A stretch of DNA of 64,000 bases, taken from NCBI RefSeq assembly GCF_040581485.1, contig NC_090133.1, positions 27,492,139-27,556,138 of the forward strand, written 5' to 3'. This DNA is from Linepithema humile. Lineage: Eukaryota; Arthropoda; Insecta; Hymenoptera; Formicidae. The notes beneath the pieces were generated by a model. The model searched no databases. It saw only the letters and a program-made list of their open reading frames with translations, and was not told the origin of the DNA. The stretch's first letter is position 1; each line of letters starts with the position of its first letter. This document shows positions 26,696 to 38,244 of this stretch, piece by piece. The position numbers and the translations under genes were made by a program.

Positions 26696-28130
26696 TCCCG
26701 ATAATTTTGATTAATGATATCCTGAGCGTATTATTATTTGCGTATCAAAGTCGCGAAAAACGACGAGCTGCACGACTTCCCTCGCACGCGCCGCAACTAT
26801 TCGCCGACATGCGAGGTGAATAAACTATCTTCATCATCGTCCTATATCTGCCAGAGCAGTTCAGTCGGGCTCTGTCACGCGAAGCAACGTTTCGCATGCA
26901 AAACCGACGGACCGGATAACCGAGAGAGTACATTTCGAACTCTGACCCAGCTCTCTGTGGCAGCTCGAGCTCAGTTCGTTATATATTGGCTGAACGAGGC
27001 CCCGTTTTCGCGAAAACGATTCAACGTTTATATAGCGTACATGCCTATGCTATGTATATATCATCCTGAGAATTGGTTTTATCGATACAACGCGAAAATG
27101 GAACAACATTTCCTAGTTTCAATCGACTAACCGTGAGAGTCGAGAAATGCCATTCATAGTTCGATTGCACGGATCTTCGAATGAAACAAACAGCGCCAAC
27201 GAAAAATGAATCGCTCGCCGCGCGATATTAATGATACGAGTTAAATTACTTTGATAGAATAAGAGAAATACGAGCGTTCGCGCGAGTATTGTATGTTGAA
27301 AAGAAATCAAAAGAAGAAAAGAAGAAAAAACCCTCATAAAACTATATGAAATAAAAATTTCTAGTTATATGCATAATTAGCGTGAAACTTGAATGACTGA
27401 ATAAATGTTTTAAAGTAAAAACCGTAGAAACTGACGATTTATGAAACTTGTTTTATTTTAAATTCTTGTTCTAATATTTTATTATTATAATATATGGTAA
27501 AAAATAAAAATTTAATAAAGTTACTAGATAATATATTTATATGTAGATTTGCCAATAAGATAATGACTTTTTATAAAATAAATAATGATAGCTCGAAAAA
27601 ATTGTTGTTGGTAAAGGAAAGTGAAGAAAGAAAAGAGCCAGCTCTATCTGAGAAATAATATCCGTCGTTGAAGAAACCGAGCATAAAGGAGATAAGAGAT
27701 TATCGGTTTCTCTACAGAAGAAAGTCAAGTTTTAGTAGCGGCAGTGGTTTTTTTTTATTCCCGATAGATCTCGGATAATTGGCTTCGCCCTTTTCTCGAT
27801 TCTGAATACGTGACCCTTGATTTTAAGCATCAAAGCTCGTCAAAAACGTGCTTGAATTTTTAATTGAAGCTCCATCGCTGATAGAACACGCAGACACTTC
27901 TGAAAGTTTCTGTAAGTTCTTTTGCTCACAACCTTTATATTCTCTCATATTAATGCAAACCTTCCGAGTGCATAAATTGATCTGTCTGGATGAAATAACT
28001 CAAAAAATATTTTATTGTAACTAAACAAATTGACAATTGTTATCTTTTTAGTGAGCAACATAACAAAGTTTTTCATTGCTCACTTATGTACGAATCTATC
28101 ATAAATCTTGCTTCCACGGGAAATAATTTT

Positions 28131-28212
28131 AATTTTTAATTTAATTTTAATTTTTAAAACTTTAATTTTTAATTTACTTTTAATTTTTAAAACTTTAATT
28201 TTTAATTTAATT
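28131..28212. repeat. 33-bp AT-rich tandem repeat, about 2.5 copies
   Basis: Two 33-bp units at 28131-28163 and 28164-28196 differ at one position (TTAATTT against TTACTTT). A partial third copy follows to 28212. Each unit contains AATTTTTAATTTA and ends in TTTTTAAAACTTT. It is a small minisatellite with no coding potential. Confidence 0.85.
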
Positions 28213-31200
28213 ATAAATTATTCCAAATGTCTGTATGAAAAAAAGAACGCGATACATTCCGTACGTTGCAGAATGTAATGGAAATATGCAACTATCTCAC
28301 TGAAATAGAAACGGAAAGAGAGAGCGGCTTTTGTGCCGCTTACCACTTTGCGTTTTTATTCAGTTATCACAGAGGCACTTCCGAGACTAAATGAGCCGCA
28401 AGCGGGGTATTGACGTGTCGATTGCGCGATCGTCGCAATTCTACGCAGAAAAACGAGCGAAAGAGCGAAAGAGCGAAAAAGCCCAACTCGTCGTCCGCTA
28501 CTAAAAATATATCGAATCCGGGATATCGTTTGACAGAGCCAGTTCGGCCGGATATTTCGCTTTGCCGTGAAAATCGAACGTCTCTCGATGCGCACGATGC
28601 ATCTTGGAAACCGGCGAGCACGAATACTGAGCTGCTGTTTTATTGTCCGACAGCGAGGCTGATATATAGCGGAGACAATTCTGCCCTAAGGAAACGTTAT
28701 TTCTGACCACGGTGGTCTCGATGCCTTCCTGTCGCACGTACCACGTTCTTGTTTCGAAGAAATACGCTCGTTTATCCTTGACCAGCGAGGAAGAGCGGCG
28801 ATAAAAGGAGTAAATCGACGACGCAAAGGGGCGATAATGCGATTCATTAAATTCCGGGGGAAAGCCGGCATAAGGAAGAATCACTTTCCGTAATCGAATA
28901 TATCCGTCGCGCCATAAAAAAAACCACTAACCTTCGCAGGATTTTCATCAAAATCAATGAAACGCACGATAAATTACCGTCGAGATAAAATCTCGTCTTT
29001 GAGAGTATAGTCATCGCTTGATTCAAGTATAATAAATGTATATAGAATCGAAATTTTTGACATATTTGAGATAGAAACACTGTTACCGATATTCGAAGTT
29101 AATATTTCTCGAAAGACATTGGAAATGTTTTCGGGAACTTGGAATATATAAGTATTCGCCAGAAATCTCTTTGACAAATGCGTGAGTCTAACCGTCCGAA
29201 CGAATCAAGAAGATAAAAGAATTTTGAAAGAGACCGTAAAATGAAATGGGAAACCTGACAGAAAAAAATTGAGGACATCGCGTGCAATGAAAATTCTAGT
29301 TACTTATCCGACTGTCCGCAGTTTTCAGGTGACACTTTTTAAGAAGTGCGCAGACACATGCAATTTGTTCTAACAAAATCGATTCAATTTTTAATCTAGT
29401 CTAACAGTTTTTAATCAAACAAAAACGTAATATTCACGTGACCACCCACCCATTTCCGTTATTCTTATCGGATAATTTTCCATGTATTAATACAAAAAAT
29501 GTTACAACATGAGGTTAAGTTTACGATTCAACGATTCCATTTTCATTACTCATCTTTTAGATTTTTTCGCGATTATTAATCGCACATACTAAATTTCGTT
29601 TGCGTGAGCTTTCTGAATGTAGATATACATATACATGAACTGCAAAACTGCAAGACGCCTGTAATTATGAAATCGCATGTCTGTTCACCGATAACGATCT
29701 TAAAGGTGTGGAAGCCGTGATTTTTCGGGCTAACGCTAAAAGTGAATATTGTAGTCATATACATTTCCAAAATAATGTGCGAGTCTAAAAGTGTTTGCGT
29801 GCACAAAGTTTCTATGTCTAAAAATCCATAACTAATAAAGTAATTATATAATTTTGATACATTAATAATAATGTCATTAAATAATCTATGTTGTTACTAA
29901 AGATAAAATTATTTTAAGAATATTAGAGTAGAAAAGTTAGTTCAAGTCGTTGGAACAAAGCATATATTTATATAGGTCAAGAATTAAAGATGAAAGATAA
30001 GTAGTACTTCTGCTAACAAAGCAGGAAAGACAATTACAGCAAACAGAATATTTTTCAAAATAGAAGAAAGAAAATAAAAAATATCTATCTATGTATATAT
30101 ACAAAATTCAACAAGTAAAATCGTTATATGTATAAAAAATAACAATAGACACTGTGAAACATTACATGATAATAAATATTAATACTTTTTACATAAACAT
30201 TTCTTTACTATTCTCAAAGTTTCTTCAATTGTTTCAATAGTAATTAGAGAAATCTTTGATCGGCTACAGATATCAATTTTCTCACAAGTGTCCTCCTATT
30301 TTCTACAAGCAATGATTTAACTTTCTCTTTCTCAATTCAGTACCTCCGTGCTTGCACAACATAGCCCTCTCTGTAGCTGTCTCTTCCGTATTTGCATGTG
30401 TATCGTATGTTGCATGTAGCGATACACGCTCAACAGAGGCGACACGCCCACTCTGAATTCGGGATTGACGTAAGCGGAATGAAAGGTGTAGGTAGCAAGG
30501 GAATAAAGTGAGAAAAATGGTAAGATAACGACGCGACACACACGGGACGCGCTTCTCGTTGCTCTGCTTTGCGGAACAAATCGCACAACTGTTATTAATT
30601 TGCCGCTAGGATTACACTCCTCTATCATAAGCTCGTAAAAGCGTAGTACACAATTACATTGTTCGCGAGATGTATTCTCACTAATCTTATATTTAGTGGT
30701 AATTGTAGTCTAAAAATAATTTCCACGAAAAAAATGTCAAATTTCTATTTCGTTTCATTTTCTAAGCGAAACAATGTCTGAACATTATTGAACTGACATA
30801 ATTAAGAATTTAATAGGGTGAATTGTTTAACAATCTGTTCGGTATTTCCCTGCATTCATATTACACATATTATGGGACAAGAGAGAGTAGAGAATTTGAG
30901 ATTATTGAATCTCTATATTATTGTACCAAATTTACGCAACTACATAAGCTCGCTAAATTATTTACATAATCAAAATTATTTATGTCCATAATTTACCGGT
31001 ATTATTGTTATGCAAAACCACTAATCACACTGTAATAACATTCCCTGTCTCACTGCTCTTTTATTCATATAATTAATATATAGCTAAACTTTACACAGTC
31101 TATATCTTAAATTAATATTGTTCACGTAATTAGATCAAAGTGGCGCAGTTGCGTAGATACGAGTTTCGTCTAGATGATATTATGCATGTTACCAAATATA

Positions 31201-31932
31201 TATGTGACATTTAATCGCTAATGAAGGCAACAGTATTCCGAGAGAGATTCCAAATAATAATAACGGTTAATATCACGTTTCGCGTCAGGTGGGCGGTACG
31301 CCACGATTTACCATGCTCGTATCTACGCACAATATCCGAGCAAGTATTCAGCGCGATGGCCTCGACGATTCAATTCAAGGCTAAAATCCCTTCGAGAAAA
31401 CACTAAATATACGCGGCGCACTTAAACCGAAGGCCGAAACGGCGGCCCTATGCTAAACTCCGGTTCTCCGTCTTAACGCGGCCGCGCTTTCGCGCTTTAT
31501 TCGCTAAAGCTCGCTCGGAAATTTATAGGTGTACCGTAAACTGCCGCGAACGAGCATCCTTCTGAGAATTATGAAGAGGAGGACGCGCAAAGCGGGGAAG
31601 GATCCGCCATTTATCCCGAGGAGCGTCGCGTATCGCGAACACGAGCGGAATAGAGGACACGCTGTTCCCACATCTTCCCAGCCGGTTGTTACACGAAGAA
31701 GCTGGCTAGCACGTGGTGCACAACGGCGATGCAACATCCGCGTTGCACCGTTTTGCTCGTCTCAATGCGCTTCTCTTACGGTTTTCTTTGCAACCTGATG
31801 TTATTCCTTCGCTCCCGCGAAGGCGGTATTACGAGCCGCTACTTTTACGGGTCAGATTGTATACGCTCGTAACTCGCGCGCTCAATACTGCTGGTTGCAT
31901 CGACGAAGAAATGGATTCGTCCTCCATCCGTC

Positions 31933-31941
31933 TTCCCGTAT
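31933..31941. repeat. Left 9-bp target-site duplication TTCCCGTAT
   Basis: TTCCCGTAT immediately precedes the foldback element and is repeated exactly after it at 34228-34236. A 9-bp duplication is typical of Mutator-like and Foldback elements. Confidence 0.85.
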
Positions 31942-31960
31942 ATGTTCGTGAACCTAGCAT

Positions 31961-32256
31961 ATCATTTTCCAGCAGATCAAAAATAAAAGAGAGTTCTTGT
32001 CGCATGCAGTCGAGTTCTATAGTTCCTTATAGTTTTTAGTAATAGTTCTGGTGATTTTATCCAAAAAAACACCAATCGAAAAAATGATCTGCTAACTTCC
32101 CGTAGCAGATCATTTTCTAGCAGATCAAAAATAAAAGAGAGTTCTTGTCGCATGCAGTCGAGTTCTATAGTTCCTGATAGTTTTTAATGATAGTTCTGGT
32201 GATTTTATAAAAAAAACACCGATCGAAAAAAATGATCTGCTACGGAAAGTTAGCAG
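31961..32256 (+). repeat. Two 148-bp subterminal repeats, left arm
   Basis: Copy 1 is 31961-32108 and copy 2 is 32109-32256. Both begin ATCATTTTC(C/T)AGCAGATC and contain the words GTCGCATGCAGTCGAGTTC and AGTTCTGGTGATTTTAT. Copy 1 ends in a perfect 14-bp stem, AAAATGATCTGCTA against TAGCAGATCATTTT, with an 8-base loop (32081-32116). The same pair appears inverted at 33913-34208. The hairpin could be a transposase-binding or replication feature, which is inference. Confidence 0.85.
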
Positions 32257-32277
32257 ATAAAAAATAGAGGACACTGA

Positions 32278-32674
32278 ACATATATGTGATATGCTGGCCG
32301 TATATTGATAGTTCTGTTGATAATTAAAGAGTTTTCGTGTAGTTCTGAGCCAGTACATTGCTTTTCCAAAGAGTTCTGACGACTAAAATAATTAGAAAAT
32401 TTTTTAACAATTATTTTACCCGAAAAACACGCATTTTTGTACATATATGTGATATGCTGGCCGCATATTGATAGTTCTGCTAAAAATTAGACAGTTCTCT
32501 TCTAGTTCTGGGCGAGTACATTGCTTTTCCAAAAAGTTCTGACGACTAAAATAATTAGAAAATTTTTTAAACAATTATTTTACCCGAAAAACACGCATTT
32601 TTGAGTATATGTGTGATATGCTGGCCGTATATTGATAGTTCTGTTAATAATTAAAGAGTTTTCGTGTAGTTCTA
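32278..32674 (-). repeat. Satellite array, left arm, about 2.5-3 units
   Basis: The core word ATATGCTGGCCG recurs near 32290, 32452 and 32616, spaced about 164 bp. Variants alternate as GCCGTATATTG, GCCGCATATTG, GCCGTATATTG. The array stops abruptly at the arm junction. Units are rich in the 6-mer AGTTCT. A 65-codon open frame at 32250-32444 (-) mirrors one at 33724-33918 (+). It is a by-product of the inverted repeat and not a credible gene. Confidence 0.85.
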
Positions 32675-33891
32675 AGAACTAGAAGAGAACTGTCTAATTT
32701 TTAGCAGAACTATCAATATGCGGCCAGCATATCACACATATGCTCAAAAATGCGCGTTTTTCGGGTAAATTAATTGTTTAAAAAATTTTCTAATTATTTT
32801 AGTCGTCAGAACTCTTTGGAAAAGCAATGTACTTGCCCAGAACTACACGAAAACTCTTTAATTATTAACAGAACTATTAATATACGGCCAGCATATCACA
32901 CATATGCTCAAAAATGCGCGTTTTTCGGGTAAAATAATTGTTTAAAAAATTTTCTAATTATTTTAGTCGTCAGAACTCTTTGGAAAAGCAATGTACTCGC
33001 CCAGAACTAGAAGAGAACTGTCTCATTTTTAGCAGAACTATCAATATGCGGCCAGCATATCACACATATGCTCAAAAATTTGCGTTTTTCGGGTAAATTA
33101 ATTGTTTAAAAAATTTTCTAATTATTTTAGTCGTTAGAACTCTTTGGAAAAGCAATGTACTTGCCCAGAACTGCACGAAAACTCTTTAATTATTAACAGA
33201 ACTATCAATATACGGCCAGCATATCACACATATACTCAAAAATGCGTGTTTTTCGGGTAAAATAATTGTTTAAAAAATTTTCTAATTATTTTAGTCGTCA
33301 GAACTCTTTGGAAAAGCAATGTACTCGCCCAGAACTAGAAGAGAACTGTCTAATTTTTAGCAGAACTATCAATATGCGGCCAGCATATCACACATATGCT
33401 CAAAAATGCGCGTTTTTCGGGTAAATTAATTGTTTAAAAAATTTTCTAATTATTTTAGTCGTCAGAACTCTTTGGAAAAGCAATGTACTTGCCCAGAACT
33501 ACACGAAAACTCTTTAATTATTAACAGAACTATCAATATACGGCCAGCATATCACACATATACTCAAAAATGCGTGTTTTTCGGGTAAAATAATTGTTTA
33601 AAAAATTTTCTAATTATTTTAGTCGTCAGAACTTTTTGGAAAAGCAATGTACTCGCCCAGAACTAGAAGAGAACTGTCTAATTTTTAGCAGAACTATCAA
33701 TATGCGGCCAGCATATCACATATATGTACAAAAATGCGTGTTTTTCGGGTAAAATAATTGTTAAAAAATTTTCTAATTATTTTAGTCGTCAGAACTCTTT
33801 GGAAAAGCAATGTACTGACTCAGAACTACACGAAAACTCTTTAATTATCAACAAAACTATCAATATACGGCCAGCATATCACATATATGTT
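32675..33891 (+). repeat. Satellite array, right arm, about 7.5-8 units of 164 bp
   Basis: CGGCCAGCATATCAC recurs near 32721, 32885, 33050, 33214, 33378, 33541, 33706 and 33870, a period of about 164 bp. The units alternate strictly: type A (ATATGCGGCC, preceded by an AGAAGAGAACTGTC segment) and type B (ATATACGGCC, preceded by an ACACGAAAACTC segment). This gives a ~328-bp higher-order repeat with four A+B pairs. Each unit carries several AGAACT words. Units of one type look more alike than the A and B types do, so pairs were probably amplified as a unit. Confidence 0.85.
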
Positions 33892-33912
33892 CAGTGTCCT
33901 CTATTTTTTATC

Positions 33913-34208
33913 TGCTAACTTTCCGTAGCAGATCATTTTTTTCGATCGGTGTTTTTTTTTATAAAATCACCAGAACTATCATTAAAAACTATCAGGAACT
34001 ATAGAACTCGACTGCATGCGACAAGAACTCTCTTTTATTTTTGATCTGCTAGAAAATGATCTGCTACGGGAAGTTAGCAGATCATTTTTTCGATTGGTGT
34101 TTTTTTGGATAAAATCACCAGAACTATTACTAAAAACTATAAGGAACTATAGAACTCGACTGCATGCGACAAGAACTCTCTTTTATTTTTGATCTGCTGG
34201 AAAATGAT
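33913..34208 (-). repeat. Two 148-bp subterminal repeats, right arm
   Basis: Inverted counterpart of 31961-32256, nearly identical. A T9 run at about 33951-33959 against A8 in the left arm shows a single-base length change. The other differences are a few isolated bases. Confidence 0.85.
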
Positions 34209-34227
34209 ATGCTAGGTTCACGAACAT

Positions 34228-34236
34228 TTCCCGTAT
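34228..34236. repeat. Right 9-bp target-site duplication TTCCCGTAT
   Basis: Exact copy of 31933-31941, directly after the element's right tip CACGAACAT. Confidence 0.85.
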
Positions 34237-37200
34237 TCGGTTCTATCCGAATGAAAAGATATGCGAAGATATGCGAAGATATGCGGAAACAGCGGTAACG
34301 TCAAAATTAAACCTTAGACAAACTGGAAATTTTAATAAACATTGCGGCAATTTTTAATTCTGACTAATTTTCCACATTTGTATAACTATACCTCCCTTCT
34401 TGACTCAACTACGTGCGCAATATTCATTAAAATAATTACTTAGAATATTTAAATTTCTACAGCGAGAAAATGTAATTTTTTCGCCGAAACTTTAATCTAC
34501 CGATTATTTATTCACCACATATTTTAGTTTATAAATTTCTGTTTCAGTTTTTATGTTCAATAATCTAAAAGATATTAAACGATAGTCGGTAACCATTCCG
34601 CGTCGAAAAAACCAATTATTTTACGAAAATCGCAGTTATTCGCCAACGAGAACGAGAACGTGTGCAAAAATACCGAATTCGTCGCTATTGAACCGGAAGA
34701 AAAATCTTCTCCAATACGACAATCGCAATCCTCCATTTCAGCAGATGCATTCTATTTCGCTGTGATTCGACTCATGCGTACGACTTGCGGATAAAAAGCT
34801 TATACGTTTCCACTCGCTAAGTTCTCGCATATACCACGCTATTCATCACGCATAAAACATACACGGCGCGCATTCAATGATCGCGTGGCGTTCTCGTTCA
34901 TTAAGAACATTTCATTTCTTTTACACGGCCGTCGTTTATTATTTCGCTCGTCTGTATCAACATTTGCCAACTGAATCCGATGCAGCAACGTGCGTCGCAT
35001 TGAAAACATTCGACGCAAAAAGTGCATTTACAACCTTTATGTATCTGAACGCTTTCAGCATCTTAAATATCTTAAGCTTTTTATCATAGAATATCTGACA
35101 GCATTATCAAAAACTTAAAATTATATAATTCCTTACTTCACGAAATTTGTAAAGTAGCTTTTAATGTAATTTTCGATCTACGTTTTTAATGTTTGAAACC
35201 TAGTATATAAAAAGTTATATTTTTATCTATAAACAAGATCTTTCATCCCCATTATTTTTCAGTGACAGATAAATTTGGAACTTTTCTAGGATTGAAAGAA
35301 AAGTATTCTAAAAAGACAGATGTCTTTATGATTATTTGTGTAGCACAACCGACGAAAAGTCCAATGACGAAGCATCGGATTTGGAAGGAATCCAAAAACT
35401 TTCCTTGTTTTGAAATTGCCAGCGCTGCTACATGTACAAGAAAACTAATAATTCATTCTGATCGCGCATAGTTTTGCCAAACAATGCACTTTCAACTTGT
35501 TTGCTTTGCCATCTTGTAAAAATACGAGGAAATATTTCTAATATGTACCAACTTGGATTGCATCACTCATAATAAAAAATATACTTTTCTATTCTCAAAT
35601 TGTGAAATTATATTTATCATACAATTTAATTGTTGAATTATAAAAATCTGCCGTTCGCATATTAAAACTTACTTCGCGATTTATCGCAAATGTACGTTTG
35701 CCAAGAATGACATGCATTTTCGAATAAGACGCTTCATTTCAATATGATCCAAAAATAAATTTCTACGCAAGAGACACACGAGAGAACATTTTACTACCAA
35801 ATAATAGAAAGTTTTTACAGAGAGAGGATGATACGCGTGATATGTTGCGCTATGTAAGGGAAATCAGAATAGAAAGGTGCTGTCGTTGATTCTTTTTTTT
35901 TAGCTGTTTAATGGGCGTAGAAATATTTTTCGCAGCGACGTTAATAATCTCAAAAAGTTAATCTCGAGGTAATCTGCGAAGTTAATAATCTCGAACATCA
36001 AGGATGCGCGACTGCCACTGTCGCGAAAAATAAAAAAGCCGAGCGCCATTTTCGCGAGAAAAATTATTACGCACGGTATAAGTCTTTCCCAGGCAAACGC
36101 ATGAATATTACTCAAAACTTTCCTCTTTCCGCGTGCAGCTAACTACATTAAGTCTCACACCTGAGAGCTACGGTATAGTATGCGGGATAACTCGCGGAAA
36201 AAGAACTAATGTGCGTATGCTTTACGTACATGCGACAGGAAATATAATTAAAATTTATCTCCAACAAAAATTCGGTCTAACTTTATTGTCCGAATTTTTT
36301 ATTTATTTTCACTCTTTTGACAAAATTTTTAAGCTATCATAATTATTTATATTCATAAAAATTTACAAATATTTATACGACTTATGTTCGTACAAGGTTT
36401 TATTTTTCAAGCTGTCTTAAAAGAAATGTAATAAATTTCTTCGAGTTGGCAGTAGCATTTCCAAGAAGCGACGGTCGTGTTACCGCGCTCAGTGTTGCAG
36501 ACCGTACGATTACACCCGCGCCAGCCACGATCGATATATTTTTCCCACGATACGTCGAAAGCGCCGGGAAAGGAGAAAGAGCACGAGTGAAAAAAGCAAT
36601 TATCTCGCGCGGAAATGCCGGTTCTCCATGAATCGCAGACAGTGCTGATCGTTTGTCTTATTTTTGTTATGAGATATTGTTTTTACGCCCGATAACATTG
36701 TCGACGACTGCGAATTCTCTCAAAGACTTCACTTACGTGCAATTGTTCATTCTTGGATTATACTTATTGTACGTTAGTAATCATCGGGAAAGATCAAGAA
36801 AAAATTGCAATCTAAACTTGATAACATATTTTTGAAGACTGAAGATCCTCTCTAAGATTCGTCATATCTGACATCTCAAATGTGACTCTAAATTGTGACA
36901 AGATTCACGCTAATTATATTTAAAATTTTATATTTTATTGTGATAATCTCGCAGTTTCGATTGATGTGTAATTGCGTATTTTTATACACATTTTAAAAAC
37001 TTGATTACGTGTTCTGATACCGATATTGATTTATTTTTTCTTACCCTGTAATATTAAATTTATTTTCTTAACTTTATTAAGTTTTGAACTAATAATAACT
37101 CATAACATTACTGCTCATTGGTTTTATAGGTATGTGCAGTAGATTGAGAAATCGTTGATACGCAATACGGTTTCACACAGAGAATCATTAGTTTGACCCA

Positions 37201-37709
37201 ATGACCTGCAATTAACGCTTATACGCGAATCGTAACGAGCATAGGTGCAACTTTCCTGTGCTATTTTGGTTTTAAATGGTATTTTATTCGCGTTTAAACG
37301 CAAAATAGTAACATTATCTAAACAACATAATTGTCGTGTCGCATAAAAAAAGGTTAAACGTGCGAAAAGTCTGAGAAAATGCGCGATCTAATTAATTGCA
37401 CGATGTAAACTAATTGAACTGTCGGCTGGAATAATGCTGCAACTAACCAATTTCTTTTAACTACTTTTTAACTTCCCTCCATTTTCAATATAAAAATATT
37501 ATTGTAAAAAAATTCTTTGATGACTACATCTAAATGTTGCAAAAACTTGACAGTTGCAATTTTATTTTGTTGAATTGTATCGCTTCAGATACGAAAACGT
37601 TGTTACTTTTTCAAAAATAATAAAATTGAAAAACAATTATTTCACAATTGGTTGAGTTTTTCAATGATGTTAATGAAAATGTGCGTAGCACTTAATAAAA
37701 ATCGCTTAC
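34237..37709. other. Mostly non-coding stretch
   Basis: No recognisable gene family. It holds a 10-bp tandem repeat AGATATGCGA at 34257-34286 (three copies) just outside the foldback element, and a candidate terminal exon at 35263. Otherwise it is AT-rich with scattered short frames. Confidence 0.5.
35263..35471 (+). CDS. Weak candidate 3'-terminal coding exon
   Basis: A strong acceptor, TCTTTCATCCCCATTATTTTTCAG in two pyrimidine blocks, ends at 35262. The frame that follows is open for 68 codons to TAG at 35469-35471. A canonical AATAAA lies at 35571, about 100 bp after the stop. Acceptor, open frame and poly(A) signal together have the layout of a terminal exon. The peptide is basic, with Lys, Thr and Ser, and has no recognised domain. 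I found no convincing upstream exon on the plus strand, so it may be chance or a gene relic. Confidence 0.22.
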
Positions 37710-37780
37710 CTTAACTGTGCCGCGCAATCGTTGTAGATTCCATGACAGATTCCATGCTCGATCCGTAAGTATAGATCGTT
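37710..37780 (-). CDS. Candidate 71-bp internal exon, minus strand
   Basis: On the minus strand a branch-like TCTAAC and a tract ending TTATTATTCTCTGTTACAG lead to 37780. The exon ends AAG at 37710, followed by GTAAGCG. These are among the best splice signals in the window. Two frames are open. One starts in phase 0 and gives a Cys-containing peptide with EHGICHGIYNDC, ending in phase 2. The other starts in phase 1 and ends in phase 0, with a small internal repeat WNLSWNL. The second fits between the 43.8-kb and 9.2-kb exons; the first fits after the 39.1-kb segment. I cannot decide between coding in either frame and non-coding. Confidence 0.45.
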
Positions 37781-38097
37781 CTGTAACAGAGAATAATAAA
37801 AATACGTTAGACAATTCGATCCATCGAAAAAATTTTCATTACTTATCAATACATAGGTGTACTGTTTAATATCTCGAGTGTCAAAAACTAAGCCCATTAA
37901 ATTATCTTTATGTTTCCTAAATAATTTGCCCTTTATTAATTTAATATATTTTTACGTTTTTACAATCGATATAGACGTAAAAACGGTAATAGCGCGTGAA
38001 GTAATAATCCGCTGAAAGAGATGTGCAGCCGTAAAGACGTACTCCGCCAAAGACGTTACCAAAAATAAACGCGTGCGTTTGGTTAAACCGGCGTCTG

Positions 38098-38132
38098 TAT
38101 ATATACGCAAAAGCATCTGCCCGCAGTCAGTC
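38098..38132 (+). promoter_or_regulatory. TATA box plus arthropod initiator
   Basis: TATATATA lies at 38098-38105 and TCAGTC at 38127-38132. The A of the initiator falls 31 bp after the first T of the TATA box, which is the canonical spacing for TATA-dependent arthropod promoters. No downstream promoter element matches at the usual position. A four-codon upstream frame starts at about 38187, and a 62-codon frame at 38245. Confidence 0.35.
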
Positions 38133-38244
38133 ACCTATTTCTGTGGAAAGCGTGGCAGAGCCGTGGAAGTTTACAGCGTCGGATGTCATGGGGTTTGCGT
38201 AATCGCTCGCGCGGCTATATTTTTAATCCTGTAACGCGTAAATC

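Larger units (their letters stand above)
9226..31932. other. Long intron-like or intergenic stretch
   Basis: About 22.7 kb with no recognisable gene family. Long frames at 11988-12590 (+), 14934-15428 (-) and 24303-24812 (+) sit in GC-rich or low-complexity DNA and overlap frames on other strands. The stretch contains microsatellites, poly-A and poly-G runs, the 33-bp tandem repeat at 28131 and the promoter-like cluster at 23160, all listed separately. If the minus-strand exons at 37.7 and 9.2 kb belong to one transcript, this whole stretch is intron. Confidence 0.5.
31942..34227. mobile_element. Foldback element of Mutator/Foldback type, non-autonomous
   Basis: The element is 2,286 bp and nearly all inverted repeat. 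The left end ATGTTCGTGAACCTAGCAT is matched exactly by the complement of the right end. The match continues with only a few differences over the whole left arm (31942-32674) against the right arm (32675-34227). Layout inward from each end: a 19-bp tip containing GTTC-GT-GAAC, two 148-bp subterminal repeats, a short spacer, then ~164-bp satellite units. The arms meet with almost no loop at TAGTTCTAAGAACTA (32667-32681). It is flanked by exact 9-bp direct repeats. No transposase is encoded, so movement would need an enzyme from elsewhere. High arm identity suggests recent insertion or ongoing gene conversion. The family assignment rests on the 9-bp duplication and the structure, not on a database match. 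Confidence 0.85.
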
